Positions 36,919-48,663 of a stretch of 64,000 nt of DNA are shown piece by piece. Source of the DNA: Mytilus trossulus (Eukaryota; Mollusca; Bivalvia; Mytilida; Mytilidae); the NCBI RefSeq assembly GCF_036588685.1, contig NC_086380.1, positions 35,168,692 to 35,232,691 of the forward strand, given 5' to 3'. The notes under the pieces are model-generated. The model had not been told where the DNA came from and did no database searches. It saw only the letters and a program-made list of their open reading frames with translations. Each line of letters begins with the position of its first letter. Within the stretch, counting starts at the first letter, position 1. The position numbers and the translations under genes were made by a program.

Positions 36919-39728
36919 CACGGGTGTCATTCGGTTTATCTGGAGAAATGATCGTGAAAGAATATCTAACGGTGGTCAAGTATTGAGAGACGATCGTGAA
37001 AGTTCTGGTAACGGATCGTGAAAGACATTTAATGTACATTCTAGTTCAAAATCTTTGAAAAAAATCGCCTAATTTCCAAAACGCGGAACAAATCCGAACA
37101 AAAAAATATGTCTGTCAGAATGGTTTAACTTCCTCATCATAACTGTGAAAGAAGATAAAGAAAATATGAAGTACTTTTTGAAAAAACACAAAAGGTGCAA
37201 TGCGTGTCTATGAAGTTAATTACAAATAACACGCTTTTTGTACCTATAATCGTCATATTTTAGTTTATCGGGATATATTTGAAATTTAAACTTTGGTGTA
37301 TCTGATAGTACAGTAAAATTAAGGTATGTTCTTCTCTTAAAAGCATTAATTTGTATACGAAAACCTTGAATTTGTTAAATATCCATCAAACTTGATCGTG
37401 AAAGCTCAGGCAACGCATTATTTTGATCGTGAAAGATAGTGCGTGACCAGACTAATTACTAGTAATCAGAAATCTGTATTTCTTTTACCATTTGATAAAA
37501 CTGCAACTGGTTGAATCCTGTAACTATTTTGATAATTATGAACATTAAAGCTTTTTATTCAACACTTTACCTCGAAAGTTAAAAAAAAACAAAAAACTAA
37601 AAATGTCTCTAAATAAGTTTGAAGTGATTTTGCTCTGAGAATCGGTCATGTGCGATTCGGGCAGACAAATACTATTTAGCCAATAATATGGATACGCAAC
37701 GTTTAAACCAAAATGATATCCATCAGACAAAAAATTACAGCAAAACAGTATCTTTCATGAGTAATTTGAGATTGAACGATAACCAACATTTTATGCAATA
37801 ACACTTTCTTAAGTTCTGTATAATCAACGCAGATGTGGACTTGATTTAACTATATACTACAGACTATAGAATACAAGAGCGCAAATGCTGTAATGTCTCG
37901 TCTGCTTTACTTATGATTGTTAATTTTTGGAACGTCTATAATATCAAGGGTTTTACTAAAAGTGTCAAATGCGTTTAATGTATTTTTGTCCATCTGATGA
38001 GTTACGCCTTTTCAATTGATTTTGAAAGTTCGTTTTTATGTTGTACTGTTATACCGCTGTCTCGGGTTAGGGGAAATGTTGGGAGCCCCCTTACATGTCC
38101 AACCCCGTCACATTATTTATCAATGTGTCTGTCCAAAGTCAGGAGCCTGTAATTCAGTGGTTGTCGTTTGTTTATGTGTTATATATTTGTTTTTCGTTTA
38201 TTTTATTTTATACAAATAAGACCGTTAGTTTTCTCGGTTTAATTGTTTTACATTGTCATATCGGAGCCTTTTATAGCTGACTATGCGGTATGGGCTTTGC
38301 TAATTGTTGAAGGCTATACGTTGAACTATAATTGTTAATGTCTGTGTCATTTTGGTAGTTGTCTCTTTGGCAATCGTATCACATCTTCTTTTTTTTAAAT
38401 TATGATTGTCAATGGTTCATAAAAAGAGTACAAGGTCAGATGATCCATGAAATACAGATCTCTATAAATATCCCGTAGACCAAATAAATGTGTTCCGATT
38501 GTTACAGTGCCTTAGAAACTGACAAAAGTTATGCTTGGCAAATTAATTCGAAACGTAAGGTCAAAAGTATATGAATCCTGACCGACAGCTAGACATATAC
38601 ATCTTGCTATTATTCAATATATCAACTACAATTGACATCAGCATGTTCATATATGAAACATGTAGACAGACATGTACACCATACACGGAATAACATGGCG
38701 CTATAGCTTACAGGTATATATCCAAAAGCTAGACAACATAAAACGAGCATTGCCGAATTATGCAAAATAATGAGTTCGATGTTATTTGAAACCTTGCAGA
38801 AGTCGAAAATGTACACCTCCAATCATAACAACAGACAGTTATCCTAAAGCTTAACGAATCTGCGATACGGACTTGACCACAAAAATGAATCTTAATCCAT
38901 GAAATAAGGCAAATTCGGGGTCAGGTGAATTCTGTCTGACGGACATGTAGTTTATAGGATCCAATATACAAAATTTGGGTATCCTATAACTCGTAATAAG
39001 TGAGGACTTCACATGACAATGAAAAGCTTCATCCTACAATCATCCAACTATTTACATTTTATTTTCTGAAAATATCAATACTTTGAAAAGCTTAAACCTA
39101 TTGAGGATGTTGAACTATATAGCTTTTTTGAAGTATAAATAACAAATATTAATTATGATATAATTGAAGAATAATTTGAACGTCTTCGTAGCATCAGAAC
39201 TTACACGATCATTTTCACGATCTTCAAAAATGCGGTATGTGATCTTTCACGATCGGAAAAATCAATTTTTGTGTAAATAGTTCTTTATTTACCAAGTTTC
39301 AGATTATGTTTATACAAAATAACTATGAGAACCATTTGATTAATTCAAACAAAATGCCCTAGTTCGTATTAAAGTAGTTTTTCTAGTTGAATTTGTGAAC
39401 AAATCATGTTTGTTTACATTATTTATGTCACTGAAATGTCGAGAAGCAATCTGCCTATTGTTGTTTTGTAATAATTATGTACTTTTAAAACTGGATATTC
39501 TCACATACTGATCATAATACTGAACCATTTTGACAAACAGTTTTATTTTGTCGTTAATTTGTCTGTGTAATTATTAAATTAGAATATGTATTGACCTTTC
39601 ATATGTCTTCTCAATTAAATGTCTTTCATGATCCGTTACCAGAACTTTCACGATCGTCTCTCAATACTTGACATCCGTTAGATATTCTTTCACGATCATT
39701 TCTCTCGATAAACCGAATGACACCCGTG
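36919..39728. mobile_element. Non-autonomous DNA transposon, 115-bp TIRs, 5-bp target duplication
   Basis: The left end (36919..37033) and the inverted right end (39614..39728) agree over 115 bases with about five differences. Both begin CACGGGTGTCATTCGGTTTA. The element is flanked directly by GACAA on both sides (36914..36918 and 39729..39733), a plausible 5-bp target site duplication. An 11-base motif, GATCGTGAAAG, occurs three times within the left TIR, twice more at 37394..37435, and in inverted form near the right end (about 39210..39260), resembling subterminal transposase-binding sites. The interior has no transposase-like ORF and includes a family C repeat at 38060..38400. Termini starting CAC with a 5-bp duplication recall Transib/RAG-type elements; that assignment is inference. 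Confidence 0.75.
38060..38400 (+). repeat. Dispersed repeat family C variant inside the transposon
   Basis: Contains ACCGTTAGTTTTCTCGGTTT, ATATCGGAGCCTTTTATAGC, TGACTATGCGGTATGGGC and GTTGTCTCTTTGGCAATCGT. It shares order and sequence with the inverted copy at 60345..60540. Short ORFs here (38016..38280) are by-products. Confidence 0.75.
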
Positions 39729-39734
39729 GACAAG

Positions 39735-41300
39735 TTGTTAATGTCATTTAATCCAGTTGCAAATAAACGATAAAATTGTTTACATTCCGATTTTTTTTCA
39801 AATTCTACCAGAATGTTTAAGCAACAAACTATTATGTGCATGTACACTAATTAACCCTCCATATGTGTTGCTGTTGGCCGAGTTTTAATTTTTGAAACAC
39901 TTTGGTGTTTAGCGTTTGCGTACATGTGTTCATTTGTTTTGCGATGAATCTGACATAAGTTTTCTCTCACGACACAAAAAAGATGAAATAACTAATTATG
40001 TGTTTCTGCAATAATACATTTAAAGTCTTTCTGCTAAATGATACTTAATTTGAAGAAATTCCAACTTCACCTTTACCAAAGACATTTGTATTAATAGAAT
40101 AGAATATTATATTTTGACTTTACAATATAAGGGATATCTTCTATTTTACGAAAGACCTAGTCACTCATTTTCATATTGTAAAGTCAACACAAAATATTCT
40201 ATCTTATCTATACATATGTCTTTTGTAAAGGTGAAGTTGGAATTACTTCAAATTAGGTACTGATATTATCAGCAAGCATTTTTTATATATATATATATAT
40301 ATTTTTTCTATATCAACTTAAATATTTGAATTAAGGGTACCTGAGAGTAAATTTATAAACCATCCATGACATACAAGTATGAACACCTCAGCAGAATACA
40401 CGTATTTACACTTTTGGTATTTCGCTTATGTTACCTCCGCATAATCATAGATTACCACAGAATAAACTTTTGGCGTTAAGCAACAATTTGTTTTTAATAG
40501 TGACGTCAAATGTTTTGAATTGTGATGTAAAGTTTCGGGAACCGGTATGATTTTACGTAATGGCATACAAATTTGCATATAAGTGTAAAAACATCTATGG
40601 ATAATATCTATTACTTACAACACAATTAATAACAAAGACGTTGTGCTTAGAATTTAAGATTTTTCCATGTGTTATTCCTGTATTAATTGATGCTAGTATG
40701 ACTAGCAGCCAACACTCTATATTATATTTTGTATGTTTTTGATTGTCAGAACTTATTCACTACTCGACACATACACACTCATCAACCTTTAAGTCTTTCT
40801 TTCTCAAGGTAAGACGTGCATTGTTACATTTAAATTGAAGCAATCAAAAGATTAGCAGAAATCCAAAAAGATTATACAAATCAAAGTTAAATTCAAACCA
40901 CGAGGGAATCGCACCAACTGCAAAAGAAGATGGACACAAATAGATTACTTATTGGTCTACACTGAAGACCGACGATAAAAAAAAAGATTAATAGTATTTT
41001 TGAGAATTTCAAAGGATATTTTTTTTTTCTCTTTTGATGTTAAAAACATATGTTTTGGAGTACAATTATGCTATAAATATTAAAGTACGTTGAGACTTTG
41101 ATACATTGTCTATTATAATATATAGTCTGCAATCACAAGCGTTAGGCACCATGCCATGTATTCATTGTTCTTCACACACCTGAGACAGTGTGGCTTAGCT
41201 GATGATCTTCATTTATAAGTCAGAATACTTTTTTCGACATACTTTCAAATCGAATCGAATACGTGAACGATTAGTAAATGCGGCTTGTTCCATTCGCTCT
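39735..41300. other. Intergenic, downstream of gene 3
   Basis: Apart from the hairpin element at 40031..40275 and a TA microsatellite at 40284..40302, no exon or RNA gene is supported in this stretch. Confidence 0.45.
40031..40275. mobile_element. Hairpin MITE-like element
   Basis: Two arms of about 95 bases are inverted copies: AATTCCAACTTCACCTTTAC (40057..40076) on the left pairs with GTAAAGGTGAAGTTGGAATT on the right (40225..40244). Similarity extends through GACTTTACAATAT in the centre. The whole could fold into one long hairpin. There is no coding capacity, and no clear target duplication was found. Confidence 0.65.
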
Positions 41301-41311
41301 CAATGGCCGAA

Positions 41312-44300
41312 TCAGGTACTTGTCACCTTTCGAGACCAATAATCGTCAGATGGCATGTAACTGTGGAATGGGTCGCCGGTAAAATTTACTAAAAAATACA
41401 AGATTGATCATTGAATTAATTTTAAGAATATTGTGATTTAAAGAAATTATCCAAACAGAACATATTTTACCATAACATCAGCTTAACCATCTGAAATGGT
41501 AATTGCTTAAGGTATGTTACATGATTAACGCCATTTGTAACGAATTATAACTTTTTTTAGTCTAATGTTGTACTGGTGTATGCTTCGATCTGGTGTCAAT
41601 CAAAAACTAAATACTTTAAAATATGTGTATTTGTGTCTGTGATATTGAAGCGGAATTGAAGAACAAAGAACGAATATTAGTTGTCATGAAATCATAATTA
41701 TATGACTAGATAGGGTCATATGTCTTCACGCTACACGTTGCCCTGCAATCTTACATGTTAAAACTGTTAGGTAAGTGAATCCAGAAAGTATAAATGCATA
41801 TTCATATGCATTTATAAATACTTTTTGTATATACTGATGATCAGGATAATATTTTTCATTAGACTTTAATTTACTAAAAAAACATCAATCAAAACAACTA
41901 CGCACACAATTTGAAAATAGAAAAGACATAACATTAAGTATCATATATCAATCAGCGAAGTATTAAATTGTAACAGATTAACAGTCCTCAAGACCTAAGT
42001 TACAATCCTGAATTATGATAAAAATCCACACACGAATAGCTTTTGTTTGAATTAACATAATCCATATACCGAATTTTAACCAACGAGTAAGTGCAACTCA
42101 AACGATTATAATTGTATCATATCTTATCGTAATTCACTCTTTTCTATTAATCAGACTTACTATTTGCCGGATAGGCTGTAACCATATGAAAAACATTTGG
42201 TTCTTTATCTGTAACAAAAGTAGCTCTTGTGCCAGTAGAATGGCCATCATGTGACAATGATTTTCCCTCAAATCGTGTGTACCTTGTCCTGAATAACAAA
42301 AAGAACCTCTTTCAAATCTAGCTAATGTGATAGCACTAGAAATACGCCACACACAAGAGTTATGTCATCTATGAGGGATTAGATGAAATCTGTGTTAGGT
42401 GGAAACTTTATATGTATATAACATTTGCACCTGTTTCAACCCTCTTACATAAGTTTTGTGTAAACTAGTTTTATTGTTAAGAATTTTCAAATTAGAATGT
42501 GTGGCGTGAATTCAATTTCAAATTCAAAATCAACGCTAAAACACTTTTTGATTGTGTTCAAAATTCAGATAAAATTGTTCAAATCTTACGTTTGAATGTA
42601 GTAAAAGGGCCAACGCGTAAAATGTGCGGCTTTTGCTTACTTGCTAAATTACAAGGATTTGTTTTACAATTAAACAAATCAAAATGTTCTATGTTATGGA
42701 TTCACTATTTATCACAAACCTTTTGAAAATGATTCAAAAAAAGGACCTACCGATATCCAAATAAAAAATCTAATGAACTAGCTTGTGACCATCCAGAAAT
42801 AAATTAAAAAATATTCACATTTAATGTTTGAATGGTGTGCATCTTCCAATATGTATTTTTGATAATAATGCATGAGTATTGTCATCATATTTCCAATCAA
42901 AGTATGTAAATCTCAATAGATATTTAGACCCTTATTTTTAAATTAACACAAATCAGACTCTTACCTCATTTTTGCACTTCTAAATAACACTGTGGCAACC
43001 AAGAGAATTAATATTGCACACACTATAGGAATAGCAGCATATAGAAAAATCAAATCTGTAAAATATAAACGAATGTGTTTTTTTCCCCAATTGATGAATT
43101 ATTAAAATATGCTTGTTCGAATTACAATCTCTTAAATGATTTTTTTTTACTCTGAGGAAAATAGTGAAATTAATTATTGCTTTGCTAGGACTCAGCGAAC
43201 TTAACTAGCATGCACAGATATATTTGATGCTAAAAATGTGTATCTTCGGGTAAACCTTTGTGGGTACGTATACATTTGTATTCCACAGGTGAGTAAATCA
43301 AAAGTACTTCAGGCCAGTAATGGTTACACATCTACAAATACCTTTAAGAAATACATGAACTGACTAAAATATAATTGTACATCATTGAGTTGCAGTTTTA
43401 CTTTCCCTTCATTTCTTAAGATGATACAGTGCATTACTGTGTACAGATTTAGAAACAAAATGTTCTTTATGATAAATGCTTTTTAAATGGACAATTTGAA
43501 TATGTTAAAACAATGTAAACACAGTTTGTTCACTGACAATTATGCCACATGTTATTTCAACAAAAAATTGCTTTATACCTGGATCATTTTTATCATCTGG
43601 TTGTGAACCATCAACTGGGGGTGTTGTTGTTAATACCGCCGAGGACAAAACAGTTGTTTCAGTATGTGAAAAGACAACTGTTGATTTTAAAGAAAGTGAT
43701 GATAGTGGTTGCTCAAATGCCATTGAATTTAGCTTAACTGATTCAGTCGATAATAACTGAACTGTTGGTTCAAACGACGAAAAGGCAACTGATAATTCTG
43801 TTGAAAAGGATGATAATATTTGTTCAAATATCATTGAAGATACCACTGTTGACTCAGTCGATAAAAGATGAACTACTAATTCAGTCGATAATAAATTAGT
43901 TGTTGATTCAGTCGATAATAACTGAGCTGTTGATTTAGTCGATAATAACTGCCCTGTTGATTCAGTCGATAATAACTGAGTTGTTGATTCAGTCGATAAT
44001 AACTGAGCTGTTGATTTAGTCGATATTAACTGCCCTGTTGATTCAGTCGATGATAACTGAGTTTTTGATTCAGTCGATAATAACTGAGTTGTTGATTCAG
44101 TCGTTAAAAACTGATATGTTGATTCAATCGAAAATAAATGAGTTGTTGATACAGTCGATAATAACTTAGCTTTTGATTCAGTCGATAATAACTGAGCTGT
44201 TGATTCAGTCGATAATAACTGTCCTGTTGATACAGTCGATAATACCTGCCCTGTTGATTCAGTCGATTGAAACCTATCTGTTGATTCAGTCGATAATAAG

Positions 44301-47300
44301 TGAGCTGTTGTTTTAGTCGATAATAACTGCCCTGTTGATTCAGTCGATAATAACTGAGCTGTTGATTCAGTCGATAGTAACTGAGTTGTTAATTCAGTCG
44401 ATTTAAAGGTAACTGGTAATTCTGTAGAAAGAAATGACACTGTTTGTTCATTTGACATTGATGGTAATACCGTTAGTTCAGTCGATAATAATTGACTTGC
44501 TGATTCAGCCGTCCACAATTGAACTGATGATTCTGGATAAAGTGATGAAATTGTTTGTTCGATTGAAATTGACAATAAATTTGTTGATTCTGTCGATAAT
44601 AATTGAAATTTTGATTCCATCGACGAGAACTGAACTGTTGACTCTGCATAAAGTGATGGCAGTAAAGATAACACTGTTGATTCTGTCGATAATAATTGTT
44701 CTATTGTGCCAGTCGGTGATAATATTTCTGTAGAAAGTAATGATATATTGTTTTCTATAGGCACTGAAGAAATAACTATTGATTCAGTTGATAATAATTG
44801 AACTGCTGATTCACTTGATGATACTGGAACTGTTGATTCAGTAGATGATAACTGAGCTGTAGATTCAGTTGACAATAATTGAGCTATCGATTCAGTGGCT
44901 GATAATGATTGAACTGTCAATTCAGTTGATGACACTTGAATGGTTGATTTAATCGATGATAATTCAACTGCCGTTTCAGTCGATAATAATTGAACTGCTG
45001 ATTCAGTTGATGAAAATTCATATGATGATTCAGTCAATGATAACTGATCTGTTGTTTCAGTCGATGATAATTGGACTGTCGATTCAGTCGATAATAACTG
45101 AACTGTGGATTCAGTTGATGATAAATGAACTGTTAATTCAGTCGCTGATAACACAACTGTCGATTCACTTAATGATGAATGCACTGTTGATGCAGCTGAT
45201 AATAATTGAAATGTCGATTCAGTCGAAGATAACTGAACTGTTGATTCAGACAATGTTAATTGAACAGTTGATAATAAATGAACTATTGAATCAGATGATG
45301 ATAATTGAAGGGTTTGTTCATTCGACGATAATTGAGCTGTTGAGTCTATAGAAAGTGGTAATATTGTTTGTGTGGTTTCAATCGAGGATGAGAACGATGA
45401 TTCAGTAGATGGTGTTGGAACTACTTTTTTAGTAAAAACTATTGATGTTGTCGGTTCAACTGACAATGAAGATGTATATATTGATTCGATAGACAGTGAC
45501 GACAATGCAAATGTCTGATCCATTGAGAATAAAGATAAAAATGTTGTTTCAAAGGGAAGTCGTGAATCGGAAGACATTATTACTGCTGTCGATTCTGTTC
45601 TAACTGTTGACGATGTTGAATCAATACCAGAAACTTCAAGAACGCTATACATCGATGTACCTGATGATTCGGATGAAAAAGGAACCGCTAACTTAGTTGA
45701 GATATATGATGATGTTGGTTCAATTGTGATTGAATTTACCATTGTTGATTGAGTGAGTATATTTGAAAAAGTTTGTGCTGTAGAAAGTGATACAACTGAC
45801 AGTGTATTTGATAATGAATCTGTTTTATTTGTAGATAATAGTACATCTGTTTCGAAGAAATATTGTGACAAAGTTGCTGCTGCTGTGAATGTGAAAAATA
45901 GTACCGTTTCTGTTGATTCGCTTACTAATGATGGTATTATAGATTGTGTAACTATTGTTGATGTTATCGATTCTGTAAAAATTGACGTTGATGAGGGTAC
46001 ATCGGTAAATACTTCTAATGATGACGTGTTCCGAGGACAATTTGCCTCAGTGTTTGCACAGTGTCCGGGAAAACACCTAAATCCTCCTTCTGGACAAGGA
46101 GGTTCGACTGATGTACCTTCAATGAAAAAATTAAAAACAGTAAGGTGCTGACCAAAAATAAATGTAAACAAGCAGTAAACGTTGAGTGCATTTCTTGTAA
46201 ACCACACGTTAACTCGGCCTTAACACCAAATGTCTGTAGACGTAAAAGGAAACGTCCGTTTATTTTTCTACGTTTAGTTCCGAGTAGACGGGGCGAAGGC
46301 GGGTCTTCTAATTTTATCATATAAAAACGCATCTACAATTTTGGTAGTAAACACGCGAAAAACCACATTGTCATATTATCCGAAATACACTAACTTAGCA
46401 AATTACATTGTACATGCCTAATTCTCTCTTTATACCCTCAACAAAAAATAACCACGGACCTACAGGCTTCAGACTTTACACATGTCTTTGTAATTTTTCG
46501 CGTCTTTGGTAAAAAACGTTGTGCATGTCTGATGCTATAACCTGTAATTTAGTGTTACCCCCTAATTGTTCGCTACAACTATTCGATAGTTTGAGATACG
46601 TATACGTATTTATAAGTAAACACGAAATTTAAGTAAAGAAATGAAATATGTGCAATGTATAAGAGAGTTGAATAACATTTCACAATGAATCTGGCTTTTT
46701 TTCATTTTACTTGAATTAAGTTTAAAACTTTGTTTTCATTTGCTATGTTTCTGTGCCAAATTGAAATGACATATTTTCTACACAAATTAGAAGTGGCCGG
46801 GTACTTAAAAAAAATACTATTAAAAAAATCATGTATCTAAGACTAAAGTATCAATTAGTACACATCCAACATCTAATTGATTTGGTGTAAGGACGTCATA
46901 AACAGAAAGAGAAAATATGACCTTGTGCAATGCCAAGATACAAGTATCGACAGATTGTGGATCCATAAATGTGTATACATGTATGGTACAGTGAATTGAT
47001 ATAATCCGTGATAATGTAGAATCGTTAAAATTTTCAGGCATTATGTAGAATGACTGGTCAGTTTATGGATTATACTGGTATGTAATCACTTAAATTGTAA
47101 GGGATTAAGTATAATCAATAGAACAAATGTCAGATATCATACATAATAACTGAAATGATAAGTATGTTTTATTTTATAAGTAATGAATAAAAGTTAAATA
47201 TTTAATTCTGACACAATCATATTAAACATGAATTGTAAAATGTTCAGCACAATGTAATAAAATAATAACATCAATGCCTAAAAATTTAAGGCATAACATA

Positions 47301-48632
47301 TTACCATGTTAGGAACAATAAACTTTAATATTAAGCACAATATTTAAATGTTAAGAACAATATATCAAAAACAATCATCTATTTTTACAAACTAAATTTG
47401 CCTGTACCACAACATCCACATTTTGAAACATTTTATTTCTTCGTATATTAAATCAGATTTTTCTACAGGTCTAGAGATAAAATAAAACTTTTCAAACAAT
47501 CATCTGAGGCACTAAAGCTAGAGGCCCCCGAAATACAGTGTCGTTTTTCCAATAACATATACTGTTGATTTACACTTAGAACATTTTTGTCCAGTGATCT
47601 TGATGAACAATGATGGACTTAAAATTAGGAAGATTGCATATCAACTAAAAAATTTGAAATTTGAAAAATCTTGAAAAAACAAATTTGAACCCCTTTAAAA
47701 AACATTGGGACTTTCTTTTCAAACTTTTTGAATCCCCCGTTGGAATATTAACCACCTAACTCAATTCCAGTCTTTTCTTTGTGGTATGGAATATTTTAGT
47801 ACAACTTAAGAGAGATCCATACACTGTTTCACAAATTATTGCCTGGAAACTAGAAAGAAAGCTTTTTTGCTTAAACAAATGTTAAAGAGGAGTGAATGAT
47901 GGACATTCAAAATAGAAAAATCTGAAATAAGGTAACAACGCAATGGCTAACGTACAAAATGTTTACCAACAAGTCTCAAATATGATCAACGCATTACTAT
48001 ACTAATGAGACGCTTATTGCAAAAATATGTATATGATAACTAAATACTTTTATTTCTATATATCTAATTTTTTTTTTTGGAAATTTACAAAATTCGTTTT
48101 ACGTCAGATATTTATTTATTTTTAGATCCATGCCCAATAGCCCCCATCCTATTTTATTGTATCACGATGTGTAGAGTGTAATCTGTATGAAATATAAGAT
48201 ATGGTAGGAGCCTTTAAACATCTTAAATCCTGACTAACTATTCAATTCAATTTTCAAGGAATAAGAAAAAAGCAAATGATAATTTGTCTGTATTTAACTT
48301 TTATCAAACTGAGAATCTTTGAATCATTGAAAATCCCTTAAAACATGGGGATTTTGTAGAATAGTTAATAAAATGTTCAGTGAGTATATAAAATCAATGG
48401 AATTTTTAGGGATTATAGATAATATCTAATGAATTAGTGATTCTACATAACCCCTGAAAAATTCTTAATTTTACATTATCCCTGATTCTACAAATTGTAA
48501 AATATATACATACAACCTCTGGCGAAGAGATCATTTTCGTTCCGTTCAAAAATTTGTAACTCTACACTCATTATTATCTTAAGTGCATTATTGCGGAACA
48601 TGTATGGAACGGATATGAACTCTGCACCGGAG

Positions 48633-48663
<31 letters not shown>

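Noticed and set aside
41785-41816. Near-perfect AT-rich palindrome (TATAAATGCATAT and its inverse)
   Set aside because: Short and AT-rich. Such palindromes are expected by chance in this composition, and it sits in an intron without other signals.
42499-42726. 75-codon plus-strand ORF
   Set aside because: Lies between two exons of gene 3. No domain, signal peptide or conservation visible.
44434-45351. Plus-strand frames of 99 and 131 codons with isoleucine/leucine-rich repeats
   Set aside because: Antisense shadows of the gene 3 stalk repeats.
45753-46151. 132-codon plus-strand frame
   Set aside because: Overlaps gene 3 exon 3, whose splice sites and Cys motif are conserved with gene 2. 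The antisense frame is not conserved.
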